Positions 40,341 to 48,019 of a stretch of DNA of 64,000 nucleotides are shown here, piece after piece. The stretch spans positions 3,968,001 through 4,032,000 of the forward strand of contig NZ_CP089301.1 in NCBI RefSeq assembly GCF_021227995.1, in the 5' to 3' direction. Source of the DNA: Novosphingobium kaempferiae. GTDB lineage: Bacteria; Pseudomonadota; Alphaproteobacteria; Sphingomonadales; Sphingomonadaceae. The notes beneath the pieces are model-generated. The model had not been told where the DNA came from. It did not search any database and worked only from the letters and a program-made list of their open reading frames with translations. Positions within the stretch are counted from its first letter, which is position 1; each line of letters opens with the position of its first letter. The translations under genes were made by a program, and so were the position numbers.

Positions 40341-40919
40341 ATGCGGATTGTCATCATCGACGACAGCGGGCTTCGGGCGACCGTGCTCGAAGAGGGGCTG
40401 CGCGATGCGGGTTACGATGACATCCACATCGTCCCGCCGCGCGGTGCCTTCGTCGCGCGTCTGGAGCGCATGGCGCCCGATGTCGTGCTCATGGACCTCG
40501 GCAGCCCGAGCCGCGATACGCTCGAGGAAATGCTCACCGTCAGCCGGGCATTGGCGCGGCCCATCGCGATGTTCGTGGACCAGTCGGACGAGGCGATGAT
40601 CGGCGCGGCGATCGATGCGGGCGTGTCCGCCTATGTCGTCGACGGGCTGCGCAAGGAGCGTGTGAAGCCGGTGCTGGAGCTTGCGGTGCGCCGGTTCAAT
40701 GCCTTCTCCCGCATGCAGACCGAACTCGAGGAGGCGCGCACCGCGCTGGCCGACCGCAAGGTGATCGACCGCGCCAAGTCCATCCTGATGAACCAGCGCG
40801 CCCTGTCGGAACAGGATGCCTATGCTCTGCTGCGCTCCACCGCGATGAACCAGGGGAAGAAGCTCGTCGACGTCGCGCAGGCGCTCATAACCGCCAGCGA
40901 TCTGTTGGGAGGGATATAA
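40341..40919 (+). CDS. nasT: NasT, ANTAR-domain response regulator and antiterminator
   Basis: 192 residues: a receiver-like domain (MRIVIIDDSGLRATVLEEGL ... VVLMDLGSPSRD) and a C-terminal ANTAR RNA-binding domain (about 130-185: ALADRKVIDRAKSILMNQRA, QDAYALLRSTAMNQGKK). NasT binds paired hexaloop hairpins in leader RNA and prevents termination; NasS sequesters it unless nitrate or nitrite is present. The two leaders downstream in this window are its expected targets. The stop overlaps the nasS start. The ATG at 40341 fits the domain edge. Confidence 0.93.
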   Translation: MRIVIIDDSGLRATVLEEGLRDAGYDDIHIVPPRGAFVARLERMAPDVVLMDLGSPSRDTLEEMLTVSRALARPIAMFVDQSDEAMIGAAIDAGVSAYVVDGLRKERVKPVLELAVRRFNAFSRMQTELEEARTALADRKVIDRAKSILMNQRALSEQDAYALLRSTAMNQGKKLVDVAQALITASDLLGGI

Positions 40920-42133
40920 TGACGACCAGCCTTCGTATCGCCTTCCTGCCGCTCAACGACGTCGCCGTGCTGGCCGTCGCGCGCGAGCGCGGCTTTGCCG
41001 AGGAGGAGGGCATCGCGCTCGACCTCGTGCGCACGACGAGCTGGGCGACCCTGCGTGACCGGCTGGTCTACGGACAGGTGCAGGCCGCGCACATGCTGGC
41101 CCCGCTGGCGGTCGCGGTGACGCTGGGGCTGAGCCAGCAGCCTGCCGCGCTGGCGGCGCCCTTCAAGCTGGGCGTCAACGGCAACATGCTGGTCATGGCG
41201 AAGGACTTCGCCGCTGCGCTCGCTCCCGATCCTGCGGCGCGGCTGGCCGATCCGCTGGGCACCGCGCACGACTTCGCGGCGGCCATCGGGTTGTGGCGAC
41301 GCAAGCCGGTGATCGGCGTCGTCCATCGCTTCTCCAGCCATGCGCTTATGCTGCGCTACTGGCTCGCCAGTGCGGGCGTGGACCCGGACCGCGATGTGGT
41401 GCTGCGCGTGTTGCCCCCTTCGTTGACGGTCGAAGCGATCCATGGCGGAGAGATCGACGGTTTCATCGCCGGCGAGCCATGGGGTAGCGCCGCCATCGAT
41501 TCCGGGCGGGCCGAAGCCGTCGCCATCGGTGAGCGCATCTGGCAGCGCGGCGTCGAGAAAGTGCTGGCCTTCCGCGAGAACTGGCTGGACGAGAACCCGG
41601 ACACCGTGGACCGCCTGCTGCGCGCGCTCGCCCGCGCCGCCGTCTGGTGCGACGAGCCCGGCAACCGGGAGGCGCTGGCCGATATCCTTGCCGATCCGCG
41701 CTACGTCGGCCAGCCGTCCGACCTGATCCTGCGCGCCCTGACCGGGACGATCGTTCCGAGGGCAGGCGACGCGGCGGTGTCGTCTCCCGACTTCGTGCTG
41801 TTCTCGCGGGAGGCGACATCGTTCCCGTGGCGCAGCCAAGCGCTGTGGATCTATTCGCAGCTGGTGCGCTGGAAAATGGCGGAGCCCTCCGACGAAACGG
41901 AGGCGAAGGCGGCGGCGGTGTTCCGCCCGGATGTTTATCGCCGCGCGCTGGCGGGCAGCGACCTGCCGATGCCGGGGGCGAGCATGAAGCTGGAGGGCGC
42001 CGTGGGTGCGCCGCTCGGGGTCGGATCGCGCAAGGGCGACCTCACGCTTGGCCCCGATCGCTTCTTCGACGGCCGCGTTTTCGATCCCGAGCGGATCGCG
42101 GACTACGTCTCGGGCTTTTCGCAGACCCGCTGA
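40919..42133 (+). CDS. nasS: NasS, nitrate-sensing NrtA-like protein
   Basis: 404 residues of the NrtA/CmpA periplasmic-binding fold but without any signal peptide (it starts MTTSLRIAFLPLNDVAVLAV), which is the mark of the cytoplasmic sensor NasS. Segments GQVQAAHMLAPLAVAVTLGL, LRYWLASAGVDPDRDV and EIDGFIAGEPWGSAAI are typical. NasS holds NasT inactive and releases it on binding nitrate or nitrite. Coupled to nasT by overlap. Followed by a nine-base inverted repeat and the first antitermination leader. Confidence 0.92.
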   Translation: MTTSLRIAFLPLNDVAVLAVARERGFAEEEGIALDLVRTTSWATLRDRLVYGQVQAAHMLAPLAVAVTLGLSQQPAALAAPFKLGVNGNMLVMAKDFAAALAPDPAARLADPLGTAHDFAAAIGLWRRKPVIGVVHRFSSHALMLRYWLASAGVDPDRDVVLRVLPPSLTVEAIHGGEIDGFIAGEPWGSAAIDSGRAEAVAIGERIWQRGVEKVLAFRENWLDENPDTVDRLLRALARAAVWCDEPGNREALADILADPRYVGQPSDLILRALTGTIVPRAGDAAVSSPDFVLFSREATSFPWRSQALWIYSQLVRWKMAEPSDETEAKAAAVFRPDVYRRALAGSDLPMPGASMKLEGAVGAPLGVGSRKGDLTLGPDRFFDGRVFDPERIADYVSGFSQTR

Positions 42134-42138
42134 AATTC

Positions 42139-42178
42139 CACGCGATTTTGCATCTTGCCAGATTCAGCGAATCGCGTG
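42139..42178. promoter_or_regulatory. Inverted repeat CACGCGATT/AATCGCGTG after nasS
   Basis: Perfect nine-base arms (42139-42147, 42170-42178) with a 22-base centre, six bases after the nasS stop and just upstream of the hexaloop leader. It may be an operator for the narK promoter or a weak stem ending the nasTS message. No T-tract follows. Confidence 0.4.
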
Positions 42179-42191
42179 ACTATATGAACGT

Positions 42192-42315
42192 CGCGCGATG
42201 ATGCGCGCCCATACCGGATAGCCGTCCCAAGGGCGGGAGGCCATCCTCACCGAAATTCGCAGCAAAGCCGCTGACCGGGCTCACCCCATGGTGACGTCCG
42301 GCCTGCGGCTTTTTT
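42192..42315 (+). promoter_or_regulatory. ANTAR/NasT-type leader 1: two hexaloop hairpins, then terminator
   Basis: Hairpin P1: stem 42192-42196/42203-42207 around the hexaloop GATGAT. Hairpin P2: stem 42225-42228/42235-42238 around AAGGGC, with A at loop position 1 and G at 4. The two are 17 bases apart. Downstream comes a long terminator hairpin, outer stem 42266-42271/42305-42310 with nested inner stems, and a six-base T run from 42310 to 42315. NasT binding to P1-P2 should let transcription pass to the transporter gene. P1 has G rather than A at loop position 1. Confidence 0.8.
42266..42315 (+). terminator. Intrinsic terminator inside leader 1
   Basis: AGCCGC (42266-42271) pairs with GCGGCT (42305-42310); CCGG/CCGG and TCACC/GGTGA pair inside it, giving an almost fully paired stem, followed by TTTTTT and then CG. 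It lies 33 bases before the transporter start codon, so it would block the operon unless it is prevented from forming or is overridden. Confidence 0.85.
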
Positions 42316-42347
42316 CGTTTCCGTTTCAGGGTTATGAGGGACACAAA

Positions 42348-43616
42348 ATGGCAACCGCATACTGGCGACCCGATGACGAATCCGCCGCCGATCACGCGCA
42401 GTCTGATCTGGGAGCCAGCGCTTCCGTGAGCTTCTGGAAAGCCGGCCACGCGCCGACGCTCGTCGCGGCCTTCCTCTATTTCGACCTCGCCTTCATGGTG
42501 TGGGTGCTGCTCGGCCCGCTGGCGCCGGAAATCTCGAAGACGCTGGGCCTGACGCCTGCGCAAAAGGGCCTGATGGTCGCCGTGCCGACGCTGGCGGGCG
42601 CGCTGCTGCGCGTCGTCAACGGGCTGCTGGTGGACCGCATCGGCCCCAAACGTTCGGGCGCGATCAACCAGATCATCGTCATCCTCGGCCTGTTCACGGC
42701 CTGGACGATGGGCGTCAGCAGCTTTGGCGGCACGCTGGCGCTGGGCGTGATCCTGGGCTTTGCGGGCGCCAGCTTCGCGGTGGCGCTGCCGCTGGCGAGC
42801 CGGTGGTATCCGCCCGAACATCAGGGCAAGGCGATGGGCCTTGCGGGCATGGGCAATTCGGGCACCGTCTTCGCCGCCCTGTTCGCGCCGACGCTGGCGA
42901 AGATGTTCGGCTGGAATGCGGTGCTGGGCCTTGCCTGCATCCCGCTGGTGGCCGTGCTGGCGATCTACCTCGCCATCGCCAAGGACGCCCCCAATCCGCC
43001 CGCGCCGCGCAAGTTCGTGGACTATGCCGCGCTGCTCAAGCAGGCCGATGCGTGGTGGCTGATGGCCTTCTATGCCGTGACGTTCGGCGGCTTCGTTGGC
43101 CTTGCCGCATCGCTGCCGATCTACTTCACCGACCAGTTCGGCCTCAGCACCGTGGTCGCCGGATACTGCACCGCAGGCTGCGTCTTCGCGGGATCGCTGG
43201 TGCGCCCGATGGGCGGCGCGCTGGCTGACCGGATCGGCGGCGTGAAGGCGCTGATGATGGTTTATGCGGCGGCGGTGATCGCGCTTGTCGGCGTGTCGCA
43301 GGCGCCCAGCCTTGCCGCCGCGCTGGCGCTGTTCGTGCTGGCCATGCTGGCGCTGGGCACCGGCAACGGTTCCGTGTTCCAGCTGGTCCCGCAGCGCTTC
43401 CAGGCAGAGATCGGCGTGATGACCGGGCTTGTCGGCATGGCGGGCGGCATCGGCGGGTTCTACCTCGCCAGCTCGCTCGGCCTTGCCAAGCAGTTCACCG
43501 GCAGTTTTGCGCCGGGCTTCCTGATCTTTGCCGGCCTTGCAGTCGTGGCCCTTGCCTCCGTGGCGATGGTCAAGGCCCGCTGGCGCGCGACCTGGAAAAC
43601 CGGCGCACGCATCTGA
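42348..43616 (+). CDS. NarK/NasA-type nitrate/nitrite transporter
   Basis: 422-residue, 12-helix MFS transporter. Nitrate-signature motifs are GLAGMGNSGTVFAALFAP in helix 5 and LALGTGNGSVFQLVPQRF in helix 11; substrate-binding arginines are expected in helices 2 and 8 (ALLRVVNGLLVDRIGPKR is visible). First structural gene behind leader 1. In an assimilation operon it should import nitrate, perhaps with nitrite exchange. Confidence 0.92.
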   Translation: MATAYWRPDDESAADHAQSDLGASASVSFWKAGHAPTLVAAFLYFDLAFMVWVLLGPLAPEISKTLGLTPAQKGLMVAVPTLAGALLRVVNGLLVDRIGPKRSGAINQIIVILGLFTAWTMGVSSFGGTLALGVILGFAGASFAVALPLASRWYPPEHQGKAMGLAGMGNSGTVFAALFAPTLAKMFGWNAVLGLACIPLVAVLAIYLAIAKDAPNPPAPRKFVDYAALLKQADAWWLMAFYAVTFGGFVGLAASLPIYFTDQFGLSTVVAGYCTAGCVFAGSLVRPMGGALADRIGGVKALMMVYAAAVIALVGVSQAPSLAAALALFVLAMLALGTGNGSVFQLVPQRFQAEIGVMTGLVGMAGGIGGFYLASSLGLAKQFTGSFAPGFLIFAGLAVVALASVAMVKARWRATWKTGARI

Positions 43617-43626
43617 GCCGGCAACC

Positions 43627-43657
43627 GGGGCGGCGGTTCCCAAGCCACCGCCGCCCC
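43627..43657. other. Stem-loop between nitrate transporter and porin genes
   Basis: GGGGCGGCGGT (43627-43637) pairs with ACCGCCGCCCC (43647-43657) around a nine-base loop. No T-tract follows, so it is more likely an mRNA-stabilising or processing stem than a terminator. The 74-base gap otherwise has only the next ribosome site. Confidence 0.6.
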
Positions 43658-43690
43658 ACTTCCTTTCGTCCTGAGGGGGACGCTTACATC

Positions 43691-44911
43691 ATGAAAAACA
43701 ATAAGTTGACGGCGGCCGCTCTGGCCGTCGGCGGGATTGCCTGCGCCCATTCCGCGCACGCTCAGGAGATCACCGTCAAGCCCGTCGCCGAGGCGCGGAT
43801 GCGGTACGAGCATGTCGAACAGGACGGTCTTCCGACCGATGCGGACGCTCTGACGGTGCGAGTTCGCGGCGGACTACAGGTGACTGAGAGCGCACTGACC
43901 GCCACCATAGTCGCACAGGGAACGTTCGCAGCGGTCGACAACTACTTCGACGGGCTGCAGGGAGACGCCACGCGGCCGCTGGTCGCCGATCCGCAGAACA
44001 TCGCGCTCTATCTCGCCCAGTTGCAGTACAGGACAAAGGCCCTGACCCTTATCGCCGGGCGCCAGAAGATCGCCCTCGACGACGAGCGTTTCGTCGGCAA
44101 CATCGCCTTCCGCGACAATGCCCAGACCTTCGATGCGGTCCGTGCCGAACTGGTCCCGGTGAAGGGCCTCAAGCTCGACCTGTCCTACGCTTGGAGCGTG
44201 CGCACTATCTGGGGCATTGATGGACGCGGCGTAAAGCAGCAGGCGGTCGGCGGGGACAACGTGCTGGCGAACCTTTCCTGGGAAACCCCGCTGGGCACGC
44301 TGACCGGTTTCGCCTATCTCGTCGATCAGGACGAGGCGGCGGTGCAGGCGTTCCGGCTCTCCAGCCAGACCTATGGCGCGCGCTTCGCCGGGACGCATGC
44401 TTTCGGCAAGGCGGTGAAGCTGTCCTATCAGGCAAGCTATGCGCGCCAGTCCGACTGGCACCGCAACCCCAACGACTATAGCGCCGAATACTGGCTCGCC
44501 GATGCGACGCTGGACGTGAAGGGCTGGAAGCTCAACGCCGGATACGAAGTGCTCGGCGCCGATGACGGGCGGTCGTTCACCAGCTTCCAGACCCCGCTCG
44601 GCACCAACTTCAAGTTCCAGGGCTGGGCGGACAAGTTCCTGACGACCCCGCCGAACGGCGTGCGCGATCTGTACGTGGGTGGCGGTTATGGCGCGAAGCA
44701 GATCGGCGCATTGTCCGCCGTCACTTTGCAGGCCACCTGGCACCGTTTCGACAGCGACCGGCTGGACCAGCACTACGGCAACGAAATCAACCTGCTGGCT
44801 TCGGCAAAGCTGCGCAAGGCCACGGTGGCGCTCCGCTACGCCCATTACGACGCGAAGGCTTTCGCCACCGACGTCGACAAGTTCTGGGTCCAGCTCGACT
44901 GGGCGATCTGA
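43691..44911 (+). CDS. Outer-membrane channel (alginate-export/porin-like) of the nitrate operon
   Basis: 406 residues: a signal peptide (MKNNKLTAAALAVGGIACAH, ending AHAQE), then a beta-barrel rich in alternating hydrophobic strands and ending in FWVQLDWAI, close to the aromatic C-terminus of barrel proteins. It resembles the alginate-export-domain porins. Between a nitrate transporter and nitrite reductase, its likely job is to let nitrate or nitrite cross the outer membrane. This is inferred from position. Confidence 0.8.
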   Translation: MKNNKLTAAALAVGGIACAHSAHAQEITVKPVAEARMRYEHVEQDGLPTDADALTVRVRGGLQVTESALTATIVAQGTFAAVDNYFDGLQGDATRPLVADPQNIALYLAQLQYRTKALTLIAGRQKIALDDERFVGNIAFRDNAQTFDAVRAELVPVKGLKLDLSYAWSVRTIWGIDGRGVKQQAVGGDNVLANLSWETPLGTLTGFAYLVDQDEAAVQAFRLSSQTYGARFAGTHAFGKAVKLSYQASYARQSDWHRNPNDYSAEYWLADATLDVKGWKLNAGYEVLGADDGRSFTSFQTPLGTNFKFQGWADKFLTTPPNGVRDLYVGGGYGAKQIGALSAVTLQATWHRFDSDRLDQHYGNEINLLASAKLRKATVALRYAHYDAKAFATDVDKFWVQLDWAI

Positions 44912-44923
44912 CAGTTTCGTCAC

Positions 44924-44951
44924 GGAATCGCTTGAGCCTTCGGGCGATTCC
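44924..44951 (+). terminator. Possible weak terminator after the porin gene
   Basis: GGAATCGC (44924-44931) pairs with GCGATTCC (44944-44951) over a 12-base loop, followed by ATTTATGTT. The stem is good but the U-run is poor. It might give partial termination before leader 2. Confidence 0.4.
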
Positions 44952-44968
44952 ATTTATGTTGCAATGCA

Positions 44969-45094
44969 AAGGGCAGCGTTGTCCTTCCTACATCGCCGAA
45001 ACGTCCCACTGGCGGGACATGTAGGCACCGAACGATGGCAAGGCCGCCATCCAGACTTCCGGTTTCGCACCGGGGGTCCGGATGGCGGCCTTTT
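44969..45094 (+). promoter_or_regulatory. ANTAR/NasT-type leader 2: two hexaloop hairpins, then terminator
   Basis: P1: stem 44969-44974/44981-44986 with hexaloop AGCGTT. P2: stem 45003-45007/45014-45018 with hexaloop ACTGGC. Both loops carry A at position 1 and G at position 4, the NasT consensus. A longer stem CCTACAT (44987-44993)/ATGTAGG (45019-45025) encloses P2. A strong terminator follows at 45040-45094. This controls nirBD-nasA-cobA-moeA separately from the transporter and porin. Confidence 0.88.
45040..45094 (+). terminator. Intrinsic terminator inside leader 2
   Basis: A 13-base perfect stem (45040-45052 with 45080-45092: AAGGCCGCCATCC/GGATGGCGGCCTT) followed by a T run. It is 44 bases before the nirB start codon, so unregulated transcription from the porin gene should stop here. 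Confidence 0.88.
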
Positions 45095-45137
45095 CTCGTT
45101 TTCAGCTCCAATTCCCATGACAGCCGGAGTTTCGAAA

Positions 45138-47663
45138 ATGGACTTTCAGGACGGGATCGAACCCAATTCCGATTACGACGATGCGCTGATCGTGCCTTCC
45201 GACGATGTGCGCGAGCATCTGGTCGTCGTCGGCAACGGCATGGCAGGGTGCCGCGCGGTCGAGGAACTGCTGGCGCGCGATGCGGGCCGCTATCGGGTGA
45301 CGATCTTCGGCGCCGAGCCGCATGTGAACTACAACCGCATCATGCTCTCGCCGGTACTGGCGGGCGAGAAGACCTTCGAGCAGATCGTCATCAACACCCG
45401 CGAATGGTACGACGAGAACGGCATCGACCTTATCACCGCCGATCCCGTCACCACGATTGACCGTGCCGCGAAGACCGTCACCTCGCGGTCGGGCCGCACC
45501 GTCCATTACGACCGGCTGCTGATCGCGACCGGCTCCGATCCCTTCATCATCCCGGTTCCCGGCAAGGATCTGTCCGGCGTCATCTCGTTCCGCGACATGC
45601 ATGACGTGGACACGATGCTGGCGGCAGCGGAAGCGGGCAAGGCTTCCGGCGGAGGCTCCGCCGTGGTCATCGGCGGGGGTCTGTTGGGGCTGGAAGCGGC
45701 GCACGGCCTGACCCTGCGCGGCATGAAAGTCACCGTCATCCACCTGATGCCCACACTCATGGAGCGCCAGCTGGACGAAGCGGCGGGCTGGCTGCTCAAG
45801 TCCGCGCTGGAAGGGCGCGGCCAGACCATCCTGACCGGCGCCGACACCGCCGAGATCTATGGCGACGGCAAGGTTGAGGGCGTCCGCCTCAAGGACGGGC
45901 GCGAGATCACGGCCAGCCTCGTCGTCATGGCCGTCGGCATCCGCCCATCCACCGCGCTGGCGCGCGAGGCGGGGCTGGAGGTCAATCGTGGCATCAAGGT
46001 GGACGACCATATGGTGACGAGCGACCCCTCGGTGCTCGCGGTCGGCGAATGCGTGGAGCATGACGGCAACGTATACGGCCTCGTCGCGCCGCTGTGGGAC
46101 ATGTGCCGCAGCCTTGCCGACGGGCTGACCGACCGACACACCGGCTATCGCGGTTCCGTCACCTCGACCAAGCTGAAGGTCGCAGGGCTCGACGTGTTCT
46201 CCGCCGGGGACTTTTCGGGCGGCGAAGGCTGCGAGGACATCGTCCTGCGCGACGCGGCGCGCGGCGTCTACAAGCGCGTCGTGGTGAAGGACGACAAGGT
46301 CGTCGGCGCGGTGCTCTACGGCGACACGGCGGACGGTGGCTGGTACTTCGACCTTCTGAAGAAGGGCGAGGACGTCTCCGAAGTCCGCGACCTGCTGATC
46401 TTCGGTCAGGCCTTCGCCTCCGGAGGAGGCGCGCTGGACCCTAAGGCGGCCGTTGCGGCGCTCTCGGACGATGCCGAGATCTGCGGCTGCAACGGCGTTT
46501 CCAAGGGGCAGGTCGTCGGCTGCATCGAAGCGGGGGCGTGCAGCCTCGACGCGGTGCGCGCGGGCTGCAAGGCTTCGGCCAGCTGCGGCCAGTGCACCGG
46601 CCTCGTCGAGAACCTGCTGGCGCTGACGCTGGGCGAGGACGTCCAGTCCGGCCCGAAGACGATGTGCAAATGCACCAGCTTCACCCACGACGACGTGCGG
46701 CGCGAGATCGTCGCGCAGGACATGCGCTCGATCCCGGAAGTCATGCAGAAGCTGCACTGGACGACGCCGGACGGATGCTCGTCCTGCCGTCCGGCGCTGA
46801 ACTACTACCTGCTCTGCGCGCTGCCCGGCGAATACGTGGACGACCAGCAGAGCCGCTTCGTCAACGAGCGCATGCACGCCAACATCCAGAAGGACGGCAC
46901 TTATTCGGTCGTCCCGCGCATGTGGGGTGGCCTCACCAACCCGCGCGAACTGCGCGCCATCGCCGACGTCGTGGAAAAGTACGACGCGCCGATGGTGAAG
47001 GTGACGGGCGGCCAGCGCCTCGACATCTTCGGCATCAAGAAGGAAGATTTGCCCGCCGTCTGGGCGGACCTGAACGCTGCCGGGATGGTTTCCGGCCATG
47101 CCTACGGCAAGTCGCTGCGCACCGTGAAGACCTGCGTGGGATCGGAGTGGTGCCGCTTCGGAACGCAGGATTCCACCGGCCTCGGCGTCAAGACCGAGCG
47201 GATGACCTGGGGCAGCTGGATGCCGCACAAGTTCAAGATCGCCGTCTCCGGTTGCCCGCGCAACTGCGCCGAGGCGACGATCAAGGACTTCGGGATCGTC
47301 TGCGTCGACAGCGGCTACGAACTGAGCGTCGGCGGCAACGGCGGCATCCATGTGCGCGCCACCGACTTCCTCTGCAAGGTCGCGACCGAGGAAGAGGCGC
47401 TGGAATACTGCGCCGCCTTCATCCAGCTCTACCGCGAGGAAGCGCGCTATCTGGAACGCACCGCGCCGTGGATCGAGCGCGTCGGCGTCGATCATGCGAA
47501 GGCCCGCGTGGTCGAGGACGAGGCGGGTCGCAAGGCGCTCGCCGCGCGGTTCCTCTACTCGCAGAGCTTCAGCCAGGACGATCCGTGGGCCGAACGTGCC
47601 TCGGGCAACCGCGCCGACCTGCACCAGCACCTCCAACCCCAAGCGCTCGAAGCGGCGGAGTGA
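45138..47663 (+). CDS. nirB: Assimilatory nitrite reductase, large subunit NirB
   Basis: 841 residues, siroheme enzyme reducing nitrite to ammonium with NAD(P)H. Domains in order: FAD (VVVGNGMAGCRAVEELLARD), NADH-binding (AVVIGGGLLGLEAAHGL), BFD-like [2Fe-2S] domain (ICGCNGVSKGQV...ASCGQC), and the siroheme/[4Fe-4S] part with TCVGSEWCRFG and SGCPRNCAEATIKD supplying the four cysteines. The ATG at 45138 has GGAG nine bases upstream; an earlier in-frame ATG at 45117 has no ribosome site. Directly behind leader 2. Confidence 0.95.
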   Translation: MDFQDGIEPNSDYDDALIVPSDDVREHLVVVGNGMAGCRAVEELLARDAGRYRVTIFGAEPHVNYNRIMLSPVLAGEKTFEQIVINTREWYDENGIDLITADPVTTIDRAAKTVTSRSGRTVHYDRLLIATGSDPFIIPVPGKDLSGVISFRDMHDVDTMLAAAEAGKASGGGSAVVIGGGLLGLEAAHGLTLRGMKVTVIHLMPTLMERQLDEAAGWLLKSALEGRGQTILTGADTAEIYGDGKVEGVRLKDGREITASLVVMAVGIRPSTALAREAGLEVNRGIKVDDHMVTSDPSVLAVGECVEHDGNVYGLVAPLWDMCRSLADGLTDRHTGYRGSVTSTKLKVAGLDVFSAGDFSGGEGCEDIVLRDAARGVYKRVVVKDDKVVGAVLYGDTADGGWYFDLLKKGEDVSEVRDLLIFGQAFASGGGALDPKAAVAALSDDAEICGCNGVSKGQVVGCIEAGACSLDAVRAGCKASASCGQCTGLVENLLALTLGEDVQSGPKTMCKCTSFTHDDVRREIVAQDMRSIPEVMQKLHWTTPDGCSSCRPALNYYLLCALPGEYVDDQQSRFVNERMHANIQKDGTYSVVPRMWGGLTNPRELRAIADVVEKYDAPMVKVTGGQRLDIFGIKKEDLPAVWADLNAAGMVSGHAYGKSLRTVKTCVGSEWCRFGTQDSTGLGVKTERMTWGSWMPHKFKIAVSGCPRNCAEATIKDFGIVCVDSGYELSVGGNGGIHVRATDFLCKVATEEEALEYCAAFIQLYREEARYLERTAPWIERVGVDHAKARVVEDEAGRKALAARFLYSQSFSQDDPWAERASGNRADLHQHLQPQALEAAE

Positions 47664-47668
47664 CACCC

Positions 47669-48019
47669 ATGACCGACTGGATCGATATCGGAACCCTCAG
47701 CGACATTCCCCAGCGCGGCGCGCGCACGGTGCGGCTTGACGGGGAACCGGAGATCGCCGTCTTCCGCACCGGCGACGACAAGGTCTTCGCGCTCGTCAAC
47801 GAATGCCCGCACAAGAAGGGGCCGCTCAGCCAGGGCATCGTCCATGGGCACTTGGTCGCCTGCCCGCTGCACAACTGGAACATCGCGCTCGCCAGCGGCG
47901 AGGCGCAAGGCGCGGACAGCGGCTGCACCCCGACGATCGCCGTGCGCGAGGAGAACGGGCGGTTGCTGCTGGCCCGACCCGAAGCCCAGAATCCTGAAGC
48001 CCTGAGGGACGCGGCCTGA
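47669..48019 (+). CDS. nirD: Nitrite reductase small subunit NirD (Rieske type)
   Basis: 116 residues with a Rieske-like [2Fe-2S] fold; CPHKKGPLSQGIVHGHLVAC followed by PLHNW keeps both the first Cys-x-His and the second Cys-x2-His, so a cluster can bind, unlike E. coli NirD, which has lost the ligands. Partner of NirB. The stop codon shares bases with the nasA start. Confidence 0.93.
   Translation: MTDWIDIGTLSDIPQRGARTVRLDGEPEIAVFRTGDDKVFALVNECPHKKGPLSQGIVHGHLVACPLHNWNIALASGEAQGADSGCTPTIAVREENGRLLLARPEAQNPEALRDAA

Noticed and set aside
45102..47666. Very long antisense reading frame opposite nirB
   Set aside because: It mirrors the codon phase of a high-GC gene, is rich in His/Arg/Asp/Leu with no domain, and nirB is certain. 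The same applies to the long antisense frames opposite nasA, paoBC, xdhB and the fused beta-oxidation gene.
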